A program made the position numbers and the translations under genes. DNA of 64,000 nt, taken from contig CASEMN010000001.1 of assembly GCA_949289045.1 (NCBI GenBank), positions 62,001 through 126,000 on the forward strand, in the 5' to 3' direction. This document shows positions 35,168 to 44,285 of this stretch, one piece after another (within the stretch, counting starts at the first letter, position 1; each line of letters begins with the position of its first letter). The notes beneath the pieces were generated by a model, which searched no databases, was not told the origin of the DNA, and saw nothing but the letters and a program-made list of their open reading frames with translations. This DNA comes from an uncultured Oscillospiraceae bacterium (GTDB taxonomy: Bacteria; Bacillota; Clostridia; Oscillospirales; Acutalibacteraceae).

Positions 35168-35533
35168 GTGACATATTATAGCTTTTCGCAGGCAATAAAT
35201 CAGGCACCATTTTTAAAAGGAAAGCTAAAAGATGCATTAGGAGGTTACACGGATTGCGAATTAAAACTTTATGCATGGGGAAAGGGGACTATTATTAAAA
35301 TTGAAGGAGTTAATGTAAACTTTCATAATTTAGATAAAAGAGAAGATATAATTCTGGTTTTTGAAAATATATCACAATATGTGTGTAATCCATGTAAAAG
35401 CGGATATCTTTTCAATGTCTTTTTTTCTGATTTACCTGCAGATGCTTTTTTAAATTCCGATACAAAAATTTATATTAAAATCGGAGAAAAAATTCTTGCT
35501 AATAGTAATTCTTTAGTATATTCAAGAATTTGA
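35168..35533 (+). CDS. Hypothetical protein, 121 aa
   Basis: GTG start with GGAGG 10 bases upstream. A soluble protein of 121 aa with no recognised family. It has alternating hydrophobic segments (LKLYAWGKGTIIKIEGVNV, ILVFENISQYVC) and two Cys at CNPC, suggesting a small mixed alpha/beta fold. No signal peptide. It lies alone between the kinase-like gene's terminator and mscS. Confidence 0.55.
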   Translation: MTYYSFSQAINQAPFLKGKLKDALGGYTDCELKLYAWGKGTIIKIEGVNVNFHNLDKREDIILVFENISQYVCNPCKSGYLFNVFFSDLPADAFLNSDTKIYIKIGEKILANSNSLVYSRI

Positions 35534-35626
35534 ATCAAATATAAAATCTATCTGTAAAAACTTTTCTTTCAGGGCTATTAATGATATAATTACTAGAACA
35601 TGGAAACATGGACTGGAGGAAAAGTT

Positions 35627-36445
35627 ATGTTGGAAAATTTGCAGGAATGGACGAGGAATAATCTTGTAGAAAAAGTAATTGATTTTCTTCCTCATTTATT
35701 ATTAGCAGTAATAATTTTAGGTGTTGGGTTTTGGCTTTCAAATCTTGTGGGAAAGTTGGTAGTAAAAACTTTAAAAAACAGAAACGTAGACGCTACCATA
35801 TATCCTTTTGCAGCAAGAGTTATTTCTTTGCTATTAAAGTTTGGAGTAATTATTTCAGCTCTTTCTACCTTGGGTATAAATCTTAATTCATTTATTGCAG
35901 CTATTGGTGCTGCAGGAGTTACTGCCGGTGTGGGATTAAAGGATAGCGTTGCCCAGTTTGCCAGCGGATTCCAGATTCTGCTTAATAAGCCTTTTAAATG
36001 CGGTGATTATGTAGAGCTTGAAAACGTGTCGGGAACGGTTGTTGAAATCAGAATAATGGATACCGTTCTTAAAACAATCGACAACAAAAGAATAATTATT
36101 CCGAATTCTCATATTACAAGCAATAATATTATAAATTACACTACAGCTCAGACACGAAGACTTGACCTTGTTTTTTCAATCAGCTATGATGACGACATTT
36201 TTAAAGCAAAGGAAGTTCTATTAAAAGTTGCCGCTTCCCATGACATATGTTATAAAGAACCTGCTCCTTTTGTAGCGGTAAAAGAGCACGGTGACAGCGG
36301 AGTTGCTCTTGTACTTCAGATGTGGTGTGACAGTGATAAGTATTGGGATCTTTATTATTCTGTTCAGGAGAAGGTTAAGCTTGCCTTTGATGAGAACGGT
36401 ATAACGATACCCTACAATCGTATTGATGTTACACTGGTAAAATAA
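35627..36445 (+). CDS. Small-conductance mechanosensitive channel, MscS family
   Basis: The ATG at 35627 is preferred (GGAGG 9 bases upstream) over an in-frame ATG at 35600, giving 272 aa. Three N-terminal helices, the third being the pore helix with Gly/Ala repeats (FIAAIGAAGVTAGVGLKD), then the beta domain (FKCGDYVELENVSGTVVEI and the MscS signature IPNSHITSNNIINYT) and the C-terminal alpha/beta domain. It releases solutes on hypo-osmotic shock. It is followed 25 bases later by a CDF exporter; the two may be cotranscribed. Confidence 0.93.
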   Translation: MLENLQEWTRNNLVEKVIDFLPHLLLAVIILGVGFWLSNLVGKLVVKTLKNRNVDATIYPFAARVISLLLKFGVIISALSTLGINLNSFIAAIGAAGVTAGVGLKDSVAQFASGFQILLNKPFKCGDYVELENVSGTVVEIRIMDTVLKTIDNKRIIIPNSHITSNNIINYTTAQTRRLDLVFSISYDDDIFKAKEVLLKVAASHDICYKEPAPFVAVKEHGDSGVALVLQMWCDSDKYWDLYYSVQEKVKLAFDENGITIPYNRIDVTLVK

Positions 36446-36470
36446 ATTTTGGTAAGAGGGTCTTTTTCAG

Positions 36471-37637
36471 ATGACGAAGTTACTTATAAAGCTTTTTATA
36501 AAAGATGCAGAAAACGTTAAAGATGCTAAAGTAAGAGAAAAATACGGTATACTGGGCGGTGCAGTCGGAATAGTCTGCAATATTATTCTTGCAGTTTCAA
36601 AATTTTTAATTGGTACTTTTTCGAACAGTATTTCTATTACTGCTGATGCAGTTAATAACCTTTCCGACGCAGGATCTTCTATTGTAACAGTGTTTGGCTT
36701 TAAAGCTGCCAGTAAGCCAGCCGATGATGAGCATCCATTCGGTCATGGAAGACTGGAATATATATGTGCACTGGTAGTATCTTTCCTTGTTCTGATGATG
36801 GGTTACGAGCTTATCAGATCTTCTATAGATAAAATTATAAATCCGGCACCTCTTAAATTTAGTTGGCCGGCAATTGTGGTTCTTATTCTTTCAATTTGTG
36901 TGAAGCTATGGATGGCGTTTTTTAACAAAAATCTTGGCAAGCGAATAAATTCTCCGGCTATGACTGCTGTTGTTGCCGACAGCCTCAGTGATACAGCTGC
37001 TACAGCTGTTTCGATGATATCTCTTATCTGTGCAGCCTTTACAGATATTCCTTTGGATGGATATATGGGAATCGTTGTAGCTATGTTCATCTTTGCTTCC
37101 GGAATTGGAATACTGAAAGATACGGTAGGACCGCTTTTAGGAGAAAGTCCGTCGCCGGAACTCGTAAAGGAATTTCAGAATAAAATTTTATCCTATGATG
37201 GAGTTGTTGGTGTTCATGATATTATGATACATAACTACGGACCCAACCGCAGCTTTGCCTCTGCTCATGCTGAAATTCCTGCGGATGCAGACATAATGAA
37301 GAGTCACGATACAATTGACCTTATTGAACGCGATATATACAAAGAGTTTGGAATTTTTACTGTTATTCATCTCGATCCTATCGCTACAGATGATGAAAAC
37401 GTAATTGAGCTTAAAAAGTCAGTAACCGAAATTGTTAAAAATATTGACGACAGATTATCAATTCATGATTTCCGTGTTGTTTTTGGACCCACTCACACAA
37501 ATATAGTTTTTGACCTTGTGAAGCCTCATAAGTTTCAAATGAAAGATGCACAGCTAAAAAATCTTATAGAAGCAGAGGTTAAAAAACTTGATGAGCGTAA
37601 TTTTGTTGTAATAACATTTGAATACAGTTATACATAA
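36471..37637 (+). CDS. Cation diffusion facilitator family transporter
   Basis: Protein of 388 aa with six helices. Metal-site motifs are ADAVNNLSDAGSS on helix 2 (NxxD form) and ADSLSDTAAT on helix 5. HPFGHGRLEY follows helix 2. The cytoplasmic C-terminal domain is of normal CDF type (VHDIMIHNYGPNRSFASAHA), extended by about 85 residues. The N-x3-D site rather than H/D-x3-D suggests Mn or Fe over Zn preference; this is inference. It probably forms an operon with mscS and ends at a terminator. Confidence 0.9.
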   Translation: MTKLLIKLFIKDAENVKDAKVREKYGILGGAVGIVCNIILAVSKFLIGTFSNSISITADAVNNLSDAGSSIVTVFGFKAASKPADDEHPFGHGRLEYICALVVSFLVLMMGYELIRSSIDKIINPAPLKFSWPAIVVLILSICVKLWMAFFNKNLGKRINSPAMTAVVADSLSDTAATAVSMISLICAAFTDIPLDGYMGIVVAMFIFASGIGILKDTVGPLLGESPSPELVKEFQNKILSYDGVVGVHDIMIHNYGPNRSFASAHAEIPADADIMKSHDTIDLIERDIYKEFGIFTVIHLDPIATDDENVIELKKSVTEIVKNIDDRLSIHDFRVVFGPTHTNIVFDLVKPHKFQMKDAQLKNLIEAEVKKLDERNFVVITFEYSYT

Positions 37638-37665
37638 CCTTTAATTTGCCATAAATATTTTGCTT

Positions 37666-37712
37666 CAGCGTACGCAATGGATAAAAGCGTACGCTGTTTT
37701 TTATTTTTTTGC
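37666..37712 (+). terminator. Terminator after the CDF gene
   Basis: Perfect 10-bp CAGCGTACGC / GCGTACGCTG stem, 11-base loop and a long T-rich tail. Confidence 0.92.
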
Positions 37713-37873
37713 AGTAACTTTTTCGGTTGAGCATGGGAATTACTAATGCGTTTGAAAATATTTTTGCAAATCGAGGTTATTTCAAGAAATAATTATGTAC
37801 TTTTGTAGAAGTACTTTACTTTTTTCGATTTGGTGTTAAAATATACAAAAAGAGGGAGTACGAGGCGATTAAT

Positions 37874-38332
37874 ATGGATAAAATTGATATAAAGATACTT
37901 AACTGTTTGAGAAAAAATGCCCGTGAAAACGCTTCTGTAATAGGAGAAAAAATAAGCATGTCCGTTTCTGCGGTTATAGAGCGTATAAGAAAGCTCGAAA
38001 GCTCAGGAATCATTAAAGGCTATACTGTAGTTATAGATCAGGAATGTGTAGGTAAAGATGTTATGGCTACAGTATCCGTCGGAATTGAGCATCCTAAATA
38101 CAATTCAGGGTTTATAGATTTTGTAAACCGAAACAATTATATTGTCGAGTGTCACTACATAACCGGTGATTTTGATTTTCTGCTAAAAGTCATAGCAGAC
38201 TCTACAACCTCTTTAGAAAAAATTCTCAACGATATAAAAAGCGTTCCAGGTATATCCCTTACAAGAACAAATATTGTTCTTTCAACAGTGAAAAATGACA
38301 GCACGGTTCTTGTTGAAACATTACTTCAATAA
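37874..38332 (+). CDS. Lrp/AsnC-family transcriptional regulator
   Basis: Protein of 152 aa. N-terminal HTH (DKIDIKILNCLRKNARENAS, then GEKISMSVSAVIERIRKLES) and a C-terminal RAM ligand domain (ECHYITGDFDFLLKVIADST). Typical length. It lies 60 bases upstream of pntAA in the same direction and may regulate, or be cotranscribed with, the transhydrogenase genes in response to an amino acid. RBS GAGGGAGTACGAGG. Confidence 0.92.
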   Translation: MDKIDIKILNCLRKNARENASVIGEKISMSVSAVIERIRKLESSGIIKGYTVVIDQECVGKDVMATVSVGIEHPKYNSGFIDFVNRNNYIVECHYITGDFDFLLKVIADSTTSLEKILNDIKSVPGISLTRTNIVLSTVKNDSTVLVETLLQ

Positions 38333-38392
38333 AATGTAAATCAGAGCAGAAGCTCATAAGAAAATATAATTTTATAATAGGAGGAAAAGAAA

Positions 38393-39550
38393 ATGATTAT
38401 CGGTATTCCAAAGGAAATAATGCATGACGAGGGAAGAGTCTCCGCAATTCCGGAAACAGTTAAAAAGATGGTAGCTGACGGCGCTACTGTGCTTGTAGAG
38501 AGTGGAGCCGGTGTAGGCTCATTTTACAGCGACGAAGAATACAAGGCTGCTGGAGCAGAGCTTGTTGATGATGTAGCTGATGTTTATGCAAGAGCGGACG
38601 TTATACTTAAGGTAAAAGAGCCTCTCTTTAACGAAGCAAAAGGTGTTCACGAAGTTGATATGATGAAAAAAGGACAGTATCTTATTACTTTCATTCATCC
38701 TGCTTCTCCCGTTAACCATGAAATGGTAAAAAATCTTGCTGCTAAGGGAGTTATCTCCATAACTCTTGATGGTATTCCCAGAATTTCGAGAGCACAGAAT
38801 ATGGATGCTCTTACCTCAATGAGCACCTGTGCAGGATATAAGGGAATCATGCTTGCAGCAAACGACCTTGCAAAGTTTGTTCCGCAGATTTTCTGTGCAG
38901 TTGGTATGATTAAGCCCGCTAATGTAATGGTAATCGGAACAGGTGTCGGCGGACTTCAGGCTATTGCAACAGCTAAGCGTCTTGGAGCAGTTGTATATGC
39001 AGCTGATATCAGACCCGATGCTGCTGAACAGGCAAAGAGCCTCGGTGCAAAGGTTATCGATCTTGGTGTTCCCGCTTCTGAGGCAGTAGGTGAGGGCGGA
39101 TATGCAAAGCGTATTTCTGATGAGTGGCTCGAAAAAGAGCGTGCAGTTATTGCAGAGCATATCAAGGATATGGATATCGTTTTCTGCAGCGCACTTATTC
39201 CCGGAAAGCTCGCTCCCATTCTTATTACAGAAGATATGGTAAAATCCATGAAAGCCGGTTCCGTTATAGTTGATATTTCAATTGACCAGGGCGGTAACTG
39301 CGCTATTACAACTCCTGGTGAGAGAGATGTAAAGCACGGTGTTGTTCTCGAGGGTATCAAGAATATTCCCGGTATGCTGCCCACAAGCTCAACATGGATG
39401 TTTGCTAACAATATTTATAATCTCCTTAAATTCCTTGCAAAAGACGGAGAGATGGCTCTTGATATGAACGACGTTATAGTACAGTCAAGCCTTGTAACAA
39501 TCGACGGTGAAATTGTACATAAGGGCGCAAAAGAGGCTATGGGTCTTTGA
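38393..39550 (+). CDS. pntAA: NAD(P) transhydrogenase alpha subunit, part 1 (domain I)
   Basis: Soluble NAD(H)-binding domain I, 385 aa. The N-terminal IGIPKEIMHDEGRVSAIPET resembles alanine dehydrogenase, the sister family, but RAQNMDALTSMSTCAGYKG and the downstream pntAB/pntB genes identify it as PntAA. The NAD fold is VMVIGTGVGGLQAIATAKRLG with AADIRP. It exchanges hydride between NADH and NADP+ at the membrane complex. First gene of pntAA-AB-B, with C/T-ending codons as in strongly expressed genes. Confidence 0.94.
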   Translation: MIIGIPKEIMHDEGRVSAIPETVKKMVADGATVLVESGAGVGSFYSDEEYKAAGAELVDDVADVYARADVILKVKEPLFNEAKGVHEVDMMKKGQYLITFIHPASPVNHEMVKNLAAKGVISITLDGIPRISRAQNMDALTSMSTCAGYKGIMLAANDLAKFVPQIFCAVGMIKPANVMVIGTGVGGLQAIATAKRLGAVVYAADIRPDAAEQAKSLGAKVIDLGVPASEAVGEGGYAKRISDEWLEKERAVIAEHIKDMDIVFCSALIPGKLAPILITEDMVKSMKAGSVIVDISIDQGGNCAITTPGERDVKHGVVLEGIKNIPGMLPTSSTWMFANNIYNLLKFLAKDGEMALDMNDVIVQSSLVTIDGEIVHKGAKEAMGL

Positions 39551-39619
39551 TTTAAGCTTTAAAAGCTGAGATGTTTTATACGGGGTGCCATAACAGCACC
39601 CCGTTTTTCGGAGGTAGAC

Positions 39620-39916
39620 ATGAAAGAATTAATTTATGTGGTTATATTTGTAGCCGCAACTTTAATAGGATATAAGATAATAAACAATGTGCCGAGCCTT
39701 CTTCATACACCACTTATGTCGGGAATGAATGCCCTTTCGGGAATTACAATTCTCGGTGCACTTACAGCTACTGCTCTGGCTGTGGGAACAGGAAATAAAA
39801 TTTTAGGTGTTATTGCAATTTTCCTTGCAATGATAAACGTTGCCGGAGGCTTTGGCGTTACAGGTCGTATGCTGCGTATGTTCAATAAAAAACACAAGGA
39901 GGACGACAAACAATGA
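39620..39916 (+). CDS. pntAB: NAD(P) transhydrogenase alpha subunit, part 2
   Basis: Small membrane protein of 98 aa with three predicted helices (IYVVIFVAATLIGYKII, MNALSGITILGALTATALA, ILGVIAIFLAMINVAGGFGV). It carries MLRMF near the C-terminus as in other PntAB. This is part of the proton channel (domain II). It overlaps pntB by 4 bases (ATGA). RBS CGGAGG. Confidence 0.93.
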   Translation: MKELIYVVIFVAATLIGYKIINNVPSLLHTPLMSGMNALSGITILGALTATALAVGTGNKILGVIAIFLAMINVAGGFGVTGRMLRMFNKKHKEDDKQ

Positions 39917-42417
39917 CTGATTTAGTTTATTACATCATTTGCGGCGTCCTTACTGTTGGCGTTCTTGTAGGTATAGCTCTTATGAGTAAGGTAAAGCTTG
40001 CCCCCACTGGAAACCGTCTCAGCGCAGTATGTATGGCGGCGGCTATCGGAGTAACGCTTTATAAAAACGAAATTCTGACCGACTGGATGCTGTGGGCTGC
40101 TATGGCTGCGGGTCTTGTAGCAGGACTTATATGGGCAAAGAGAATCAAAATGATCGAAATGCCGGAAGCGGTTGCTCTTTTCAACGGATTCGGCGGAGCA
40201 GCGTCTGCACTCGTAGCCTTTATTTCCGTTGTAGGTCATCAGAGTACCGGAAAATTTGCCCTTGCAACTGGCGGACTTGCTCTGGCAATAGGTGTTATTA
40301 CTTTTGTAGGCAGTGCTATTGCCGCAGGTAAGCTTCATAAGGTTATTTCACAGCGTCCCGTGGTATTTAAAGGACACAGTACTATTACCACACTTTCTCT
40401 TTTAATTACCGCTGTTACAGTTGTTCTCATCACATTTGAAGTTTCAATTCTTGTAAGCTGCATTCTCTGCGCAGTTTTCAGCACCATTTTCGGATATGCA
40501 TTTTCAATCCGTGTGGGTGGCGCAGATATGCCTATAACAATTTCTCTCCTTAACTCTTTCAGCGGTGTTGCGGGAGCAATTGCAGGTATGGCAATCGGAG
40601 ATCCTCTTCTTATAGCTATTGGCGGAGTTGTAGGAGCTTCCGGACTTCTTCTTACTCAGATTATGTGTAAGGCAATGAACCGTCATCTTATGGATATCCT
40701 TCTTGGAAAGACCTCTGTTTCAGGCAAAGCGAAAAAGGCAGAGGAAAAGAAAGAGGAGAAAGCGGAAGAAAATACAGCGGCTGTCATGGAGGAACCAGTA
40801 AAAGAAAAATCACCTGCTGAAATTTTAAACGAAGCTAAAAAAGTTATAATCATTCCCGGTTACGGAATGGCACTTGCTCAGGCTCAGCACCTTGTAAAGC
40901 AGCTCAGCGATAAGCTTGAAGCAAAGGGTGCAGAAGTAAAATTTGCTATTCACCCTGTAGCAGGTAGAATGCCGGGACACATGAACGTGCTTCTCTGCGA
41001 AGCGGATGTTCCCTATGAAAAGCTCTATGAAATGGATGATATCAATCCCGAGTTTGCCGAAACCGATGCAGTAGTTATTATAGGTGCGAACGACGTTGTA
41101 AATCCTGCTGCAAAAGAGGCGGAGGGAACACCTATTTACGGAATGCCCGTACTTGATGCAGATAAAGCAAAGCATGTAATTGTCTGCAACTACGATTTAA
41201 AGCCTGGATATGCGGGAGTCGAAAATCCACTTTACAGTAAAGAAGAGGGTGTAACCCTTCTTTTAGGAGATGCCTGTGAAACTCTCGGAAAACTTCTTAA
41301 AGATATGGATGCAAAGCCTGAAAGCGTTTCAGATGATAAAAGGGAAGAAGAAAAACAGGAAGAGGAATACATAAAGGTTATTAATGAGGCCAAGAAAGTC
41401 ATAATCATTCCTGGTTACGGAATGGCACTTGCTCAGGCTCAGCATCTTGTAAAGCAGCTCAGCGATAAGCTTGAAAACAACGGGGCTGAGGTTAAATTTG
41501 CTATCCATCCGGTAGCGGGAAGAATGCCGGGACATATGAACGTTCTTCTGTGTGAAGCGGATGTTCCATATGAGAAGCTTTATGAAATGGATGACATCAA
41601 TCCTGAATTCTCGGAAACTGATGCAGTAGTTATTATAGGCGCAAATGACGTTGTAAACCCTGCCGCAAAAGAGGCGGAGGGAACACCCATTTACGGTATG
41701 CCCGTACTTGATGCAGATAAAGCAAAGCATGTAATTATCTGTAACTACGATTTAAAACCCGGATATGCAGGAGTTGAAAATCCCCTTTACAGTAAGAACG
41801 AGGGAGTAACACTCCTTTTAGGCGATGCCAATGACACTTTGCAGAAACTTATTTCAGCTATCGGCAAAACTGCGGGAGAAGAAAATGTTTCCGGGGAAAA
41901 GGAGGCAGAAAAAGAAACTCCTTCAAAAATACTCTCAGAAGCTAAAAAGGTTATAATCATTCCAGGTTACGGAATGGCACTTGCACAGGCTCAGCACCTT
42001 GTAAAGCAATTAAGCGATAAACTTGAAGCTAACGGAGCAGAGGTTAAATTTGCTATCCATCCGGTAGCTGGCAGAATGCCGGGACACATGAACGTGCTTC
42101 TCTGCGAAGCAGATGTTCCCTATGAAAAACTCTATGAAATGGACGACATCAATCCTGAGTTTGCAGAAGCTGATGCAGTTGTGATTATTGGTGCAAATGA
42201 CGTTGTAAACCCTGCTGCAAGAGAAGCTGAGGGAACACCAATTTACGGAATGCCTGTTCTTAATGCAGATAAAGCAAAGCATGTAATTATCTGTAACTAC
42301 GATTTAAAACCCGGATATGCAGGAGTTGAAAATCCCCTTTATACTAAGGAAACAGGTGTAACACTGCTTCTTGGTGATGCCTGTGAAACACTAAAAGAGC
42401 TTATTTCATCATTTTAA
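39913..42417 (+). CDS. pntB: NAD(P) transhydrogenase beta subunit with three tandem NADP-binding domains
   Basis: Protein of 834 aa against a usual 450-470. Residues 1-260 are the membrane domain II with 8-9 helices (PEAVALFNGFGGAASALVA, SLLNSFSGVAGAIAGMAIG). Then domain III, normally single, occurs three times: about residues 302-466, 488-652 and 672-834. Each copy keeps PGYGMALAQAQHLVKQL, HPVAGRMPGHMNVLL, IGANDVVNPAA and KPGYAGVENPLY, so all three should bind NADP(H). Linkers are charged, Glu/Lys-rich and different from one another. The copies differ at synonymous sites, so this is not an assembly duplication. Its role is unknown; it may raise the local number of NADP sites. Confidence 0.94.
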   Translation: MTDLVYYIICGVLTVGVLVGIALMSKVKLAPTGNRLSAVCMAAAIGVTLYKNEILTDWMLWAAMAAGLVAGLIWAKRIKMIEMPEAVALFNGFGGAASALVAFISVVGHQSTGKFALATGGLALAIGVITFVGSAIAAGKLHKVISQRPVVFKGHSTITTLSLLITAVTVVLITFEVSILVSCILCAVFSTIFGYAFSIRVGGADMPITISLLNSFSGVAGAIAGMAIGDPLLIAIGGVVGASGLLLTQIMCKAMNRHLMDILLGKTSVSGKAKKAEEKKEEKAEENTAAVMEEPVKEKSPAEILNEAKKVIIIPGYGMALAQAQHLVKQLSDKLEAKGAEVKFAIHPVAGRMPGHMNVLLCEADVPYEKLYEMDDINPEFAETDAVVIIGANDVVNPAAKEAEGTPIYGMPVLDADKAKHVIVCNYDLKPGYAGVENPLYSKEEGVTLLLGDACETLGKLLKDMDAKPESVSDDKREEEKQEEEYIKVINEAKKVIIIPGYGMALAQAQHLVKQLSDKLENNGAEVKFAIHPVAGRMPGHMNVLLCEADVPYEKLYEMDDINPEFSETDAVVIIGANDVVNPAAKEAEGTPIYGMPVLDADKAKHVIICNYDLKPGYAGVENPLYSKNEGVTLLLGDANDTLQKLISAIGKTAGEENVSGEKEAEKETPSKILSEAKKVIIIPGYGMALAQAQHLVKQLSDKLEANGAEVKFAIHPVAGRMPGHMNVLLCEADVPYEKLYEMDDINPEFAEADAVVIIGANDVVNPAAREAEGTPIYGMPVLNADKAKHVIICNYDLKPGYAGVENPLYTKETGVTLLLGDACETLKELISSF
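40816..42414 (+). repeat. pntB: Three in-frame tandem copies of PntB domain III coding sequence
   Basis: Copies at about 40816-41310, 41374-41868 and 41926-42414, each about 490 bases, separated by 55-65 base linkers. Protein differences are few (for example LEAKGAE/LENNGAE/LEANGAE, PEFAETD/PEFSETD/PEFAEAD, ACETL/ANDTL/ACETL), while third-codon positions vary more. This suggests selection on all copies. Confidence 0.93.
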
Positions 42418-42431
42418 ATTTTAAAAAACAT

Positions 42432-42483
42432 AAAGCCGATTTAAAACAGCAGTAAAAAAGCTGATTTTAAATCGGCTTTTTTC
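42432..42483 (+). terminator. Terminator after pntB
   Basis: Long stem AAAGCCGATTTAAAA / TTTTAAATCGGCTTT with an inner CAGC/GCTG pairing and TTTT tail. Confidence 0.9.
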
Positions 42484-42532
42484 ATATTTAACTGTTGAGC
42501 GGGATAAAATAGAAAAAAGGAGTTTGATATAA

Positions 42533-43483
42533 ATGGCAAATGATAACAGAAAGGTTGTTCTTATCGGCACAGGTATGGTCGGAATGAGCTTTGCCTATGC
42601 GCTTTTAAATCAGGGAGCCTGCGACGAACTTGTTTTAATAGACGTAGCGGCGGAAAAGGCTATGGGCGAAGCGATGGATTTAAACCACGGATTGGCATTT
42701 GCTCCGTCGAATATGAAAATTAAAAGCGGAGATTACAGTGACTGTGCCGATGCGGATATAATTGTTTTAAGCGCAGGTGCAGCGCAGAAGCCGGGAGAAT
42801 CAAGACTCGATCTCCTGCAGCGCAATGCCGATATTTTCCGTTCCATAATCGGTCAGGTTACCCAGTCAGGCTTTAATGGCATTTTTCTTGTGGCCACAAA
42901 TCCCGTTGATATTATGACTAAAATTGTCTGTGAGCTTTCGGGGTTTAATTCACATCGTGTAATTGGTACGGGAACAGTCCTTGATACCTCAAGGCTAAGG
43001 TATCTTTTAGGAAGCTATTTTAATGCAGACCCGAGAAATATTCACGCCTACGTTATGGGTGAACACGGTGACAGCGAATTTGTTCCATGGTCACAGGCGA
43101 TGTTTGCCACTAAGCCCATAATTGATATCTGCGAAGAAAGCGGAAACGATTTTTCCGTAGGCGAACTTGAAAAAATTGCCGTAGAGGTTCGTGATGCGGC
43201 ACAGAAAATCATAAAAGCAAAGAAAGCCACTTATTATGGTATTGGTATGGCTATGCTCAGAATAACAAAGGCAATTTTTGGCAATGAGAACAGTGTGCTG
43301 ACTGTTTCGTCAATGATGAAAGGGGAATACGGTCAAAACGGAGTTTTTGCCGGCGTACCCTGTATAGTTAATCGTAACGGAGTAAGGAAAATTTTGACTT
43401 TAAACCTTACTAATAAAGAAATGGAAAAATTTAACAGTTCGTGCGGTATTCTGGAAGAAACCTTTGGAAGATTAAATCTGTAA
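42533..43483 (+). CDS. ldh: L-lactate dehydrogenase
   Basis: Protein of 316 aa reducing pyruvate with NADH. NAD fold VLIGTGMVGMSFAYALLNQG with the Asp of LIDVA; catalytic motif MGEHGDSEFVPWS contains the His; substrate-binding Arg in SAGAAQKPGESRLDLL. The Gln of GAAQKPGE corresponds to LDH rather than malate dehydrogenase. Likely the fermentative lactate route, reoxidising NADH. Single gene between terminators; RBS AAAAGGAG. Confidence 0.95.
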   Translation: MANDNRKVVLIGTGMVGMSFAYALLNQGACDELVLIDVAAEKAMGEAMDLNHGLAFAPSNMKIKSGDYSDCADADIIVLSAGAAQKPGESRLDLLQRNADIFRSIIGQVTQSGFNGIFLVATNPVDIMTKIVCELSGFNSHRVIGTGTVLDTSRLRYLLGSYFNADPRNIHAYVMGEHGDSEFVPWSQAMFATKPIIDICEESGNDFSVGELEKIAVEVRDAAQKIIKAKKATYYGIGMAMLRITKAIFGNENSVLTVSSMMKGEYGQNGVFAGVPCIVNRNGVRKILTLNLTNKEMEKFNSSCGILEETFGRLNL

Positions 43484-43494
43484 GCTTAAAGTCA

Positions 43495-43528
43495 AAAAGG
43501 ACATCTGCTTTTTTGCAGGTGTCCTTTT
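43495..43528. terminator. Bidirectional terminator between ldh and the UPF0340 gene
   Basis: AAAAGGACATCTGC / GCAGGTGTCCTTTT with a T6 loop. Convergent genes; T tails on both strands. Confidence 0.88.
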
Positions 43529-43551
43529 AATATTCACTCTTTTGACAAATT

Positions 43552-44103
43552 TTACATGAGCTTTTCGTTATAATGAGCACGCTCTCCGCCTATGAATTTA
43601 GGTCTTGTTCTGGCACATATTATATTTGCCTCTCCGATTTTTTTAATACTGAGTCTTACGGGAACGGCAACTTTTTTAAGATGCATTCCTATAAGTGTGC
43701 CGCCTATATCTATTCCGGCGTCAGCTTTTATCTCTTCAACTGCAACAGGATTTTCAAAAGCTTTGTAAGCTGTAGTTGCAAAGGATCCACCAGCTTTTGG
43801 CATGGGAACGACATTTACGGGATCAAGACCCAGTTTCTCAGCAGCAGCTATTTCAGTTATGATTGCACGGTTAAGATGTTCACAGCACTGTGCGGCAAGA
43901 AAAATACCATTCTTTTTTAAAATCGGATAAATACCTTTAATGCAGGCTTCTGCGGCCTCAAGACTGGAATCTGTACCAATTTTTTCTCCCACCATTTCGC
44001 TGGAAGAACAACCTATTACCACAATATTTCCCTTTTTAAGTTTTGCTGTTTCTATAAGTTCAGTTATAGCTATTTCAGCATCTTTAGTAATATTTTCAAA
44101 CAT
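43552..44103 (-). CDS. UPF0340/TIGR01440 family protein (YwlG-like)
   Basis: Protein of 183 aa. Family features: NIVVIGCSSSEMVGEKIG, FLAAQCCEHLNRAIITE, VNVVPMPKAGGSFATTAY and the C-terminal RPKFIGGERAHYN. The full family length is present. Function unknown; the fold is predicted alpha/beta and cytoplasmic. RBS AAGGAG 8 bases before the ATG. It diverges from spoIVB. Confidence 0.92.
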   Translation of the reverse strand: MFENITKDAEIAITELIETAKLKKGNIVVIGCSSSEMVGEKIGTDSSLEAAEACIKGIYPILKKNGIFLAAQCCEHLNRAIITEIAAAEKLGLDPVNVVPMPKAGGSFATTAYKAFENPVAVEEIKADAGIDIGGTLIGMHLKKVAVPVRLSIKKIGEANIICARTRPKFIGGERAHYNEKLM

Positions 44104-44285
44104 AAAAACATCTCCTTAAGTACTCGACCTATATACTACTACTGCTTTCAAAAAATTTAAATAAGCAAATTATACAAATTTTTTTATCATCTCCAAATTC
44201 ACCCGAAGCGGCATTTAATTACCGCAAATAAATTGTCGTTAAAAAGGTAAATTAGTTGTGCGGCATTTATTAAGGAGGTGAAAAA

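Noticed and set aside
38393..39550. Alanine dehydrogenase call for the gene before pntAB
   Set aside because: The N-terminus resembles alanine dehydrogenase, and an Lrp gene is upstream, but RAQNMDALTSM and the following pntAB and pntB identify PntAA.
40092..40331. Cys-rich ORF in another frame of pntB (about 79 aa)
   Set aside because: It lies entirely within the conserved membrane-domain coding sequence of pntB, has no RBS and gives an unnatural Cys/Arg-rich sequence.
40816..42414. Assembly duplication as explanation for the pntB repeats
   Set aside because: The three copies differ at many third-codon positions and their linkers are unrelated, so a collapsed or duplicated read artefact is unlikely.
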